DNA of 64,000 nucleotides from Sarocladium kiliense (lineage: Eukaryota > Ascomycota > Sordariomycetes > Hypocreales > Sarocladiaceae). Positions 54,243 through 64,000 of the stretch are shown in pieces. Every line of letters begins with the position of its first letter. Positions within the stretch are counted from its first letter, which is position 1. The notes beneath the pieces were generated by a model. The model was not told the DNA's origin, did not search any database, and saw nothing but the letters and a program-made list of their open reading frames with translations. The DNA lies in assembly GCA_030734395.1 (NCBI GenBank), contig JAUZTG010000041.1:2046001-2110000 (forward strand). The letters run 5' to 3'. A program made the translations under genes and the position numbers.

Positions 54243-55784
54243 TCACTCATCGTCCTCGTCATCCGGGTCAATTCCCAATGACTGCTTCTTCAATGCGATC
54301 TCAGACGTCAGCTCCCTGATCTGCTGATCTAACCTCTTCCTCAGAATATTATTTGTCACCCGCTCCCGCTCCGCCATCTTCGCCGCCCTCGACTTCTGCA
54401 TGGTCGCGATGATGGCCTTCACGCCGGACTCCTGGTCCCTCTCTGCGCGTTGGTCGTCATCCATGTCCTCATCGTCGTCATCGTCATCATCGTCGTCGTC
54501 ATCATCTCCGTCGCCGTCTTCGCCGAAGATGTCTGTTTCGATGGTTTCTTGAACGGCGGGGGTGTTGGCTGTTGTGACGTCTGCTTGGGCGGGCGTAGCA
54601 CCACCTGGACCAGGTGTTTCCATAGTGAAGTCCTCTTCAGCGAAGGCGGCTTCCAAATCAGCTTCCAGGTCGTCATCGTCTGCGCCAGGTTGCGGGCCGA
54701 AGTATCCAACGCTATCGTCAACTTCACCCTCTGCATCCTCGCCCTCGGCATCTTCTTCCTCCTCTCCATCCTGGTGCCGCTCATCGACCCATTCCCAGCG
54801 CGAGGCAGAGGCTTTGGCATCTTCCGCGAGAAGGCGCTCAACTTCGGCTTCCTTGTCTTCGATCTCCTTCCGGCTGATGGTCTTTGCGAAGCGACGGTTG
54901 ACAGCATCGTGCATGGGAGGTGTGAGACCGTGTGGCCATTTGAAATTTGAATCGATCACGCTTGGGAGCGGGACATGCCTTGCCTCGTCCTCGTTGCGGA
55001 CCTTCTGAAAGAAGTAGAGCATTTGACAGACATCTGCTGATTTCATCAGGCTCTTCTTGTCCCACGTCTTCATCGCCTCTGTGATAGTTGGCAGGTCCAC
55101 GAGCACGCCTGCAAATGGTTGACCCTTGACAACGAGCATGGATCGTCTCGTGTCTTCCTCGAAGAACTTGATGTAGAAGTCCGCGCCGCCTTGTGACTTG
55201 GGGACACCAATCTTGTTGTTCTCCATGCATTGCCGAACGTAGTCACAGTGCTCGCCTTCGATTATTCTCAAGATGACTTGCTCCTCGATCGCGGGATCGA
55301 TCTCACGGTCGCTCGCTTCTGAATCGTATCCATCGCCTGGAGGGTGCACTGGTGGTCTACCCCTTGGCTTCACGACCAGCTGTGTAGGAGCGTTCTTCGG
55401 TGTCTGACGAATCTTTATCTTCGTCGTTGTAGATGCAGCCGAATGCGCGAGAGGAATGTCATCGTCGTCATCGTCATCATGTGGTCGCTTCTTGCTATCC
55501 ACAAGCTTCTGAGTCGGTTTCGGCTGCCTTCCAGCCTTCGTCTTCGTGATCGGCGTTTCCGCAGGTGTGGCAGGTTGCGAAGCATTTATTTTCAGTTTCA
55601 CCTTCCTCCCGCCTTCACCTGGAGTCGCGGTCGCAGGCGTTGCCGTCGAAGCGCGCGGGCCTGGCGTTGCGGTTGGGTCTGCGCCAGCCACGAAGGAAGA
55701 GGAGCGACTGACGTTGATCTTCAGTCGAGGCTTCGGCGGAGGCGGCGGCTGCGGGTCGGCCGCGCCTGGGTTGGCGCCGGACAT
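54243..55784 (-). CDS. taf7: TFIID subunit TAF7
   Basis: Intronless 513-residue general transcription factor subunit (TAFII55 family). The N-terminal ~160 residues are Pro/Thr/Lys-rich and disordered, with an Asp run at 103-109. The TAFII55 domain starts near 166 with the family signature E-E-Q-V-I-L-R-I-I, then CDYVRQCME, the strand FYIKFFEEDTRRSMLVVKGQ (~203-222), the turn PFAGVLVDLPTITEAMKTWD and SADVCQMLYFFQK (~249-261). The C-terminal half is acidic, with long Asp/Glu runs, and ends in a charged helix (LRKRLDQQIRELTSEIALKK). Domain order and size fit fungal TAF7. Confidence 0.92.
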   Translation of the reverse strand: MSGANPGAADPQPPPPPKPRLKINVSRSSSFVAGADPTATPGPRASTATPATATPGEGGRKVKLKINASQPATPAETPITKTKAGRQPKPTQKLVDSKKRPHDDDDDDDIPLAHSAASTTTKIKIRQTPKNAPTQLVVKPRGRPPVHPPGDGYDSEASDREIDPAIEEQVILRIIEGEHCDYVRQCMENNKIGVPKSQGGADFYIKFFEEDTRRSMLVVKGQPFAGVLVDLPTITEAMKTWDKKSLMKSADVCQMLYFFQKVRNEDEARHVPLPSVIDSNFKWPHGLTPPMHDAVNRRFAKTISRKEIEDKEAEVERLLAEDAKASASRWEWVDERHQDGEEEEDAEGEDAEGEVDDSVGYFGPQPGADDDDLEADLEAAFAEEDFTMETPGPGGATPAQADVTTANTPAVQETIETDIFGEDGDGDDDDDDDDDDDDEDMDDDQRAERDQESGVKAIIATMQKSRAAKMAERERVTNNILRKRLDQQIRELTSEIALKKQSLGIDPDDEDDE

Positions 55785-56371
55785 GACAAAGGTGTTGAAT
55801 GTCGGCGAAGGGTTTGGTGGTGGGGTGACGATGGTGAAGGCAGAAGAAGGACTTGCGAACGCACACGAAGCCCAAGCTTCGAGGTTGAAGGTCTGCGCTC
55901 GCTCGTAGCTTCAGGGCCCACTCTTCTTTGCGACTTCACGTGCAGGCCACTGCCACATCTCAGCGAAAGCAACACGCACACCCGGTCGGCAGAGCTACAA
56001 TTTCGGCATTATGTGGGAATTGCTGAGATGCAGTTCTTTTAAAACTGGGGTCTCTTGATATGCGAAGGATTCTTGGGATCAGAAAGCACCCTGATAAAGC
56101 CTAAGCTATCTTAGTTCAGACAATGTTGAGTCACGGCTACTGCATATTCAAGCGGCATACAAGAAAATGGAGTGAAATATCTATGGAATATGAAAGAATG
56201 TCAAGCAGGTATCTCCGGCTCAGGTATCATATGAATGCTCTTCCCCTCCATCAAAATGCAATGCCTAAACGCCGTCTCATATGCCTTTGGTATGTAAAGA
56301 AAAGAACTGAGAGCTTGAGTGTTCAAAAGATCGTCTGACAAATGTTCAGTCGGTGTTCGACAGACTGGTCA
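55785..56371. other. intergenic / TAF7 promoter
   Basis: Upstream region of TAF7 and 3' flank of the fucosyltransferase-like gene. No supported gene. Confidence 0.45.
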
Positions 56372-58171
56372 TCACCATTGGATACCAGTCCAGCCAAATT
56401 CACCATCGACATTGACCCATCCTCCCTTCTCCATCGCTCGCTCCCAGCCCATCATGACCGCTAACAGCCGGCACCCCATAGCACTCACGCCACAGACGAC
56501 GTGGTCACTTGCACCAGCCAGCACAGTCAAGTCCATCATGTACGCCCTGCCCACAAAGTTGCGAAGATTGAGTGTCAACTCAGATGGCGTCGTGTCGGCA
56601 ACAGGGATGTTGTTCTTGGTCTTCTCACCGAGGTTCCAAAACATGGATGCATAGAAGCCACCCTCCCAACCGAAAGGCTCTGCTTCGAAGTCATGAAGCG
56701 TGCTGCGGTCCGAGGTCGCTGCTTCTCGTTCATTCTGCTGCTCTTCGACCGCGAGGCGAATCCGCTCCTGTGCAAGCGAGGCATCCGAGAAAATGGACTC
56801 GGTCTGAACCGTGGGATCATCTGAGGCTAAAAGCGTGATGGCACGGCGTTGGTGAGCACCACCGTCATGTGTTCTATAGTAATCTGTGACAAGACGCTCT
56901 GAGGTTTCCTGGTAGACCTCAGCGGGGATGTAAGCAGCGTGGTACTGGAAGTTGAAAGGATGTCGGTCACCACGTCGAACATGGTATCCAATGATAGGAT
57001 GCTGCGTGCCATCCTTCGTCGCGCGCTTCTGCAACTGTCGAATACGCGCATCCACGTAGTCTCGGTCTTCATGATACAGTAGAGAGAGGGCCTCGTACCC
57101 CGTCCGGGCCAAATCGAAAAGATCCCGAAGACCAACACCAGTGCCCGACATTCTGTGATGCTTGGCCAGCAGGGCAGGAAAGACTTCCTTTGCAGTTGCA
57201 CTAGTTACAAGCAGGTGCTGAGCTTGGAATGGGCATGGCAGCATGTGGTGTCTTGGTGGTGGGCGACAATTGGGAACTGGGGGTGCAGTGAAGATCTTTG
57301 AGTAATCCCCATAAGCCCAGCGTGAGTCGTCGACAAAGAAAGCCCTTCCTTGTTCCTTCGCCAGTCCGTAAAAGGTCCAGAGCATCATTATCGTGTTGCC
57401 GAGCCCTGCATCCGAACCTTCTAGGATGAATGTCATAGTACTCTCGCAAACAGGCTTGCCTCTGACTGAATCAGCGTCCACGCCCAACAGGTGTCCAACC
57501 TTTGGAGCTGCCTGGGGATAGTGCGAGGGTAAGATGCCCATCTCCTCGGCCGCATCTACATCCACGAAGTAGTCGTCCGGTGCATCGTAGTCAAGCATCG
57601 CCTCGTCTGACATGGGTTTCCTATGATGCAGATCTCTTGCTCTGGCAGAGACCTCTCGGCACTGGCTGCTCATATCGGCGTATTCTTGAATGGACATAGG
57701 AAAGTCTTGATTTTGAGGTATTGACACAGTCCACCGCAAATGCCCTTGAGGATCTGCAACCACGATCGGTGTGGCAAACTGAGGAAGCTCATCCTGGCCG
57801 ACCATCTCGAATTCTTCATTGGCAAAGTATGGCCAGATCGCCTTCACCACAGGCTGGTTTCGGAGGAAGAAGGCGAGGCAGTAGAAGTTGGACATGAGGA
57901 TCAGCAGATAGAATGCTCTGCGGATCACTCGGCTCGGGCGTGTCGTGAAGATCTTCTGTGTCGGCGACCGCTTTGGTCTCGGAACAAGCGCGGGCAGGCT
58001 AGGCGACGGAGGCGGCGAGAAGAGAAGATGATTGAAGTTGAAGCGAGAGGAGGTCGAAGAGAGAGGCCCACGGTCCTGAGCATTGTAGGAAGCCGCTCGG
58101 CGAAGATTGATGCGTGGCGGAGCCACCATCATCTGGTGGGTCGAGTGAGTGAGCTCAAGGCGAGGAGGCAT
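56372..58171 (-). CDS. type II membrane glycosyltransferase, GT23 fucosyltransferase-like
   Basis: Intronless 599-residue protein. A ~84-residue basic, Pro/Ser-rich cytosolic tail precedes one membrane anchor (AFYLLILMSNFYCLAFFL, ~86-103), giving Golgi-type type II topology. The lumenal part holds EGSDAGLGNTIMMLWTFYGLA (~251-271), a nucleotide-sugar-binding-like Gly loop, and PIIGYHVRRGDRHPF (~392-406). The latter resembles the H-x-R-R motif of alpha-1,6-fucosyltransferases (FUT8/NodZ, GT23). Near the C-terminus VVCGVSAMGCRLLAVMMGW fits the last conserved motif region. Family-level call by motif; the acceptor is unknown and an O-fucosyltransferase-like enzyme is an alternative. Confidence 0.72.
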   Translation of the reverse strand: MPPRLELTHSTHQMMVAPPRINLRRAASYNAQDRGPLSSTSSRFNFNHLLFSPPPSPSLPALVPRPKRSPTQKIFTTRPSRVIRRAFYLLILMSNFYCLAFFLRNQPVVKAIWPYFANEEFEMVGQDELPQFATPIVVADPQGHLRWTVSIPQNQDFPMSIQEYADMSSQCREVSARARDLHHRKPMSDEAMLDYDAPDDYFVDVDAAEEMGILPSHYPQAAPKVGHLLGVDADSVRGKPVCESTMTFILEGSDAGLGNTIMMLWTFYGLAKEQGRAFFVDDSRWAYGDYSKIFTAPPVPNCRPPPRHHMLPCPFQAQHLLVTSATAKEVFPALLAKHHRMSGTGVGLRDLFDLARTGYEALSLLYHEDRDYVDARIRQLQKRATKDGTQHPIIGYHVRRGDRHPFNFQYHAAYIPAEVYQETSERLVTDYYRTHDGGAHQRRAITLLASDDPTVQTESIFSDASLAQERIRLAVEEQQNEREAATSDRSTLHDFEAEPFGWEGGFYASMFWNLGEKTKNNIPVADTTPSELTLNLRNFVGRAYMMDLTVLAGASDHVVCGVSAMGCRLLAVMMGWERAMEKGGWVNVDGEFGWTGIQW

Positions 58172-60657
58172 GGTGACGGTACACGAAGGTGAACGGGAAC
58201 GAGAAAGAGAAGATATAAGCCGGTCAGGCTATACCACGCCACAAGGCAGCACAGGGACTGTGGTCCTCTTCACGGTGTGAAGAGTGAGAAAAGAAGAGGG
58301 CCAATGGAGGGCAAGAAAGGAACGATGGCCGTGGCCGAAGGAAGGGAGTGCCTCTCAGAGTGTCATCTGCCGCGGAACGCTGCGATGTCACCAGCAAACG
58401 AAGGGTTCGGGGAGTGGCGTGAGAGACGATAGGTTGCCGGGAAGAGGAGCTGAAGACACCACCTTCTGCGGTGCTCCCAAAGGAATGAAGATACGCAGCC
58501 AGCAACTGGGCTGGAGGCTCTCTGGTTGTTGCCACTCAGGTGAGGTGAGGAAGTGAAGAAGGATACTGGACGTTGAGATGAATGCTAGCAAGGAAGAATC
58601 CAGGTCGTCTCGTGAGCGCAAGCCAGGGAAGCCCCAAACGTGAAACGAAGGGAAACAATGGCCCGCGTTGACAAGGGTAATCGGGCCAGATGAGAGGCCA
58701 CTGTCGAATGTTGTCTAGTCCCGTTTCTGGCGAAGAATGGGCTGAGATGAAATTATACAAGGGATCTTGCGTTCATCAAAGCATCCAGAAGTCGAACAGT
58801 AGTTTCTTCAATGTCCAAAGGCGTGTCGAAGGCGAACCGAGTGTTGGGAAAACGGAGAGGAGGGGTTGTTGGAACTGGTGAGACCCGAGGATGTAGTCAC
58901 ACCGCAGATCAGGCGATGCCACAAGCTGAAGAACAGCGAATGGAAAAACAAAAAAAATAAAGGCCCAACAAAGTCTGCGTCAAGAAGAAAGAATGAAGAC
59001 AGCAACTGCAGCAGGCTTCCAGCGCCAGCAGTACGATGTCCCTGTGTCCAAGGGTCGGAAACAAACGAGATGAAGGTGTCTAGAAACCCGCCGAAATTGA
59101 AAAGAGGTCTGAGAGCAACCCAACGGAATCAACAGCACGAGACTTGACGTCCAGAGAGGACCACAGCAAGGGATGGAGGATCGCCGTCGAGACGGGGCTA
59201 ACAGAGTGCCCACAGAAGAAAGAAGGGACCGGCCCTCTCGTTTTTTCTCCTTGGATGAGACGATCTACAAACTGGGCTTCGGGAGGAGGATCCATGGAAG
59301 GGACACGATTGGCTTGGGCGGTTACTCTGCATTGATGTACAGGGCACATACAACATACGAGTAACTAGTACATAAAGAGCGAGTCGCGCGGGCACTTGCA
59401 GGGGCCAACGTTTCAGATTCGATGCATCCCCGCCCCAGACTCCCGGGAGCTGTCCGCCCGTTAGCCAATCACCGCCCAAGTCTGCTGCTTTTCCAGGGGG
59501 GTCCGCTCCGACACTCAGTGGGGCGCAAGTCGCCTTAAGCAGTAAAAGTTGCAAGTTGAAGGCGTAGCCCAGCGCTTGTGAGTCGCAGCAGGGGGAGCGG
59601 GCTCCTTCCTGCCTTCCTGCCTTCCAAGTTTAGATCGTCCCGTCATGCTGAGGAGGGATCGAGGACGGAATGCGGGAAGGTGGTAATGGGGTCCGGAGGA
59701 TAAGGCAAGAGGCAGTGGAAAAGGAATCGCATGTTCATCAGGCACAATCTTCCTCAGTGGCTGGCTTGATTACTAAATTTAAGCCAGTGTTGTGTTGCCG
59801 CAGCCCTCATCTCTCTGTCAGCACCACATGCTGTAGAGTGTAGACTATGACACCCCTTCATCTATCTGCGACGGCCGAGACCTGACCTCGCTTTGTCTGG
59901 ACAGCCGCCGACACTACACGTCAAACCCTGCACCATGTGCACGCGTGATATGTCCCGTCATGGGTCGTGATTGACTTAAGCAGCATTCTCTCGTCTCATC
60001 ACCAATCGCCACAAGACTACACCACACAGTGCTCGAAAGGGCTTCTTCATCAGGTTGTCTCCATTTCACCTTCTTATTACATAGCCATCAATGCCATTCC
60101 TCAGATCAGTCATGACCATCGAGGCCTTCTCATCTACCTCAATCCTAATGTCCCTCTACACCTCTAAACACCGTAAACTGTAAACCATGTAGCCCTCCCA
60201 TAGCAGTAAAGGTCGTAAACAATACACGCAGTCCCAAACCTCCGTGAGTCCTGGGTGCTAGACAAGAGAAATAGATGAAGTGCAACGAACGAGCCATCAG
60301 ACAGGAAGGAAAGGAAAGGAAAGGAAAGGAAAGAAAACGAGAGACCCTCGCTGTGCGAACAGTCTGTCCAAAAAGTAGGAACGCAACATGAACCAGCTGG
60401 CCACTCTGTCACGTACGATAGATGCCGTTTGGGCCAACCCCCGAAAGCTCTGACGGCTCTCCAACAGAAGTAACAAATAAACATGTCTCAGGGTATATGA
60501 AAAGCAGAAAATTCATCAGGCATCCAACCAAAACTCCACTTTAGCGCAGTAGTTGTAAGGAGACTTGAGCTGAGGAACAGTTACAAGTCCAATCAATCAG
60601 TTTTCGCTCATGTAAAACACTCGCCATGCTCAAGATACTGCAAATGCTGCAAAAGTC
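58172..60657. other. 2.5-kb intergenic region
   Basis: Contains the promoter of the fucosyltransferase-like gene (proximal part rich in GA on the plus strand) and the 3' flank of the kinesin gene. A short (GGAAA)n tract lies at 60306..60333. No supported gene. Confidence 0.45.
60306..60333. repeat. (GGAAA)n short tandem repeat
   Basis: About five copies of the pentamer GGAAA with a preceding GGAAG-type unit. Noncoding. Confidence 0.75.
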
Positions 60658-63608
60658 TTATGCATCTGGGTTGCCCGCTGAGGGCACAGGAGCTGGTGTC
60701 GGTGTGGGCGTTTGTCGAAGAGGCTCTAGATCGCGTACTGGTTCTGCTAAAGAGTCCAACTTCTGGCCAGAGGCGAATCGGAAGCTGCCACGAGTGCCGC
60801 GAACAATCTGGCCGTTGTCGACACGGTCCTGAATCATCTCCTCGAGCATTTTGTTCATCTCGTCAACACTCTTTCTGCGAGTCTTGTCCATCTTGGTTGG
60901 TGATAGGGGCCCATTAAGATCCGGCGAGCCCAGGGATTGCGGTGACCGTGGTTCTACGCCCTCGGCGGTATCTCGTGAGCGCGCTGCGCTCCGAAGCGCA
61001 GTCAGCATACGATCCTTGTCGTCAAGTCTCGCGCGAAGATCGGCGATCTCCGCGTCTCGTTCCTTGATGGCAGCCGCGACACTGTGATCTTCCCCGACCA
61101 TGATGCCCTTACTTGATGCAGATAACCCAACAGATGTGCGGGAGGAACTCGCCCTACGAGCCTGTAAGAGTCTTTTCTCGAGGGTCGCAATATAACGGTT
61201 CTTGTCGACCAAATCGGATTGGAGAGCGCGGTTCTGTGCAGCAAGGGAGGCCATGCCGTCACCAAAATCGCCCATGCCATCTTCTTCTTGCTCGATGGCC
61301 TCTGCCCCATCCGATAAGCGTTGACCATTACCACCGCTCGAGCGTCGTCCAATGGTAGACGACGTGGAAGTCATGGAGGACGTTCGTTCTATGAGTGACT
61401 TCGGCCCGGTCGACGTCGCAACGGAAGATCGCACGGACGCGGGAAGCGAAACCTGTGAGAATCGAGCATACTGTCCAAGAGAGCTCAAAGAGCCGCTTGA
61501 GTTCACTCCGACAGACTTTGAGCTCAAGATGAGTCGGTTGAGATGGTCGATGCGCTCCTTCAATGCGGTACGTGCCAGCTGCATCTCCAGCATCTGCTCC
61601 TCATGCCGTTCTGCTGCCTCCTGTTCTCGTGCTCTTTCAACCTCTTCATCCTTCTGGCTCTCCTCCTCCTGGTCGTCGGTCTTCTTCTTCTTGGCCTGGG
61701 TATCCAGTTGGTTCCGAAGCTCAAGGATCTCCATACGGTAGCGTTCGAGAAGGACTCTGGCGCCGCCATCACCACCAGCACCCAAAGCCTCTTCAGCCTT
61801 CTTCGCGTGGCTAACAATGTTATTCTTTGCCCTGGATGCAAACTTGAGGGTGTTCAAGGTTTCGGTAGTATGACTATTCGCAGCGGCTACACTTCCAGCA
61901 GCGCCAATCTGGATCGTGCAGAGGATACTGACGAGCGAGTTTCCTGAAAGTGCCCCTTGCAGGAGTCGTGTAAGCTTACTATCACGGTAAGGCAGATGCT
62001 TGCCGTCTTTGTCGCCACCTTTACCCTCTTTTTCCTTCCATTCGGAGAGTTTGGCAATGACGGTACCGAGAGTGAGAAGGCTCTTGTTGATATGAGCACC
62101 CTCTTGCCTTCTCTCCTTCGACTCAGCTGCTTTTTCAGAACCAGCAAGATCGATGAGGCTGAGCGTCGAAACACGAACACCTCCAGGTGCTAGACCTGAT
62201 CGCTTGCCATCACCAATCCCTGAGCCCGGCACGCGCTCGCGGCTCTCAACGACAATCTGGACCACCGCATGACTTCGAGAACTTCTTGCATTAAACTGGG
62301 TGCTGGCAGTGCGTCGGGCTTGGTCACCACGAGCAATGACACGCAGAAGCTGTGTGGGGCTTTGCACAATTTCTTCCTTCAAAGGTGTGGCATAAACTCC
62401 GCGCTTGCTGTCCTCACGAAGCTTGATTTCATCCTGCTGGACGTTTCCACCGACGCCACTGCCTGTTGGCATGCTGAGAAGATCATGGATCTTCTCGTTG
62501 TAAATTTCGAGGTAGCTGACTCTCAGGAGAAATTCACGGGATGGAGTCTCTCGGATGTAAGAGAAGATATCGGTGATGGCGAGAGGAATGACACCGGGTG
62601 ATGATGCTGTGCCTTGCATAGAGAATGTCTTGCCCGTACCAGTCATACCGTACGCGAAGACAGTTCCGTGATATCCTTCCATCACCCGACGGACCAAGCG
62701 TTTTGCGATATGATCGTACACCCTAGAGTTATTGTCATGGGTCGCAAATACGTTGTCTGATGTCCAGGTCAGTACTTTTCTTATACATATGCTGGATGCT
62801 GGAGCGGCATACCGTAGTAGTGATCACCACCCTCCTTGCCCTTGTACGATATCAACGACTTTCTGCCATCGACCATCCATTCGCCTTCGGGTCTTTCGTG
62901 ATCGGCATTGGTGTCGGGTCTCACGCGTACACTGACAAGCACATTCCCTTTCCCATCGATCTTGGAAGAGCGCTTTTCAATAGCGCCATCCGTTTTGGGT
63001 GCTGATCCTTCCGCAGGGTCATCGTAGGTTGTAGCAGAGGTAGAATATGAATCTTGCGCTGAAGAGCTCCGGCTCTGTGGGTCAGAGCCCACGCTGATGA
63101 GACCATCGGACATGCGGACGCTCGTAATGGATTTGCCCTCTCCACTCCCGTTCAACAGGCTTGGAGTACTTGGGTTGAAGGTGCTATGCATAGAGTCTTT
63201 GGACGATCGCGATTTTCGAGAACCCCGCGGCCTATCACTTGCTAGTGGGCTAGGAGGCAGACTACTGCCACGAGTTTCACTTCGAGGAGGATGCGGGAAC
63301 GAGTTGATGCTGACTGTCTTGCGAATCGTCTTGCCACCAGGTGTTTGAGGCGCAGGACTCCTGGAGCCGCCCAGGCTTCTCGGCTGAGGGAGCGCTGATG
63401 TCGGAGCAGGGCTAGGTGGTCCAAGATTCATCGAAGGTGCGCGTAGTGAGCTCTGGGGTAGACTCGGTGCTGACCTCATTGATGGTGTGCTAGGAATACC
63501 ACCTGTGCTCTTACGGGTCTTAGCGACTGGCAGTGCCGGCAGAGCCATGTTTGGAGGCCCATTTGAAGGCCGCGAAGGACGCGGTAGTGCTGTCACTGTT
63601 TCTGCCAT
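60658..63608 (-). CDS. kip2: kinesin-7, Kip2-like
   Basis: Plus-end directed microtubule motor of the Kip2/CENP-E family. Exons 63608..62813 and 62756..60658 (GTATGC donor, CATCAG acceptor) give 964 residues. The first ~215 residues are Ser/Pro/Arg-rich and probably bind microtubules or regulators. The motor domain begins with VLVSVRVRP (~225). The intron lies just after YYG|D. The P-loop AYGMTGTGKT is at ~300-309, switch I SSRSHAVVQI, switch II DLAGSEKAAES, then HINKSLLTLGTVIAKL and YRDSKLTRLLQ. A coiled coil follows (RYRMEILELRNQLDTQ, ERIDHLNRLI). The S/T-P rich tail ends in a Pro-rich segment. Consistent with an intact Kip2 gene. Confidence 0.92.
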
Positions 63609-64000
63609 TGTGCCCGCTGTAGATGACTAGTCGATTGCTCGGGGGTACGATGCCTGATGGCTTTTCGGTTCGATCGGTCGCTCAGATGTGGGTGTTGTCG
63701 AGTAGTCGTTCGCAGAGCAGTTGAACCAAGGCCTAATAGGTAGTGTCGGAAGGGTTTGTGCAACAGTCGGGAACCGTTGCGTTTCGGCGGACCCTGTGCA
63801 ACAAGCACAGATCCTTATTCAGTGCTTCTGGCGACACCTAGCGAACGTTCTTGTCAGCAGTCGAAAGGTGGCTATTGGCGCAATCGCGATAAGTTGGCAA
63901 AATGACAGCTGGGCGTTGATGCAGAGATGTCGACATACGATTGTGATCATGAGTTGATGCAAAGAGCAAAGCAAGTAAAGATGGGCGAACACGCTGGTTC
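63609..64000. other. kinesin promoter and leader
   Basis: Upstream of the kinesin start codon to the end of the window. No supported gene. Confidence 0.45.

Overview
The window is nuclear DNA of a filamentous ascomycete (Pezizomycotina). Genes are mostly short, with one to two small GT-AG introns (50-235 nt), often pyrimidine-rich leaders, and a product set typical of such fungi: verprolin, CYP51B, TAF7, a Clr5 protein, a NACHT-ankyrin NLR, NmrA-like and SDR enzymes, and GPI-anchored wall proteins. From family knowledge, the CYP51 sequence looks most like the CYP51B type of Sordariomycetes. The species is not identified.

Layout. 0.7-9.4 kb: annexin, a small acidic protein, a secreted Ser/Thr/Pro-rich protein, a small one-pass membrane protein, a cysteine-containing GPI-type protein and an F-box protein. 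11.6-21.3 kb: a small orphan, a large disordered protein with a conserved coiled-coil tail, a multi-pass membrane protein, a Clr5-domain protein and a short-chain dehydrogenase. 21.3-27.3 kb is gene-poor apart from one strongly codon-biased SED1/CCG-6-like cell-wall protein, and it ends in an AT-rich, repeat-like segment. 37.3-63.6 kb is mostly conserved housekeeping: a mitochondrial membrane protein, verprolin (divergent), mL54, a complex I subunit, a nucleolin-like Nsr1 protein (divergent), CYP51B, a DUF3074 protein, TAF7, a GT23-like fucosyltransferase candidate and a Kip2-type kinesin-7.

The most interesting part is 27.3-37.3 kb, an accessory island. A 1221-residue NLR (NACHT plus ankyrin) on the minus strand begins with a short HET-s-type amyloid motif. 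Starting 335 bp away and divergently transcribed is a broken gene (31392..32225) that still reads as a HeLo-domain cell-death effector. It ends in a motif sharing at least ten of eighteen positions with the NLR N-terminus. All eight nonsense codons along the inferred path are TAA or TAG, as expected from RIP-type CpA to TpA mutation. This looks like an amyloid-signalling NLR/effector pair whose effector copy is dead. The rest of the island holds more damaged genes: a small frameshifted gene, a tandem pair of an unrecognised family (one copy broken at a (CAA)n tract, the other apparently shifted at an A5 run), and an NmrA-like gene whose TAG stop is followed by an in-frame poly-lysine tract and 60 more coding-like codons.

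I worked only by reading. Family assignments rest on recognised motifs, not on searches.
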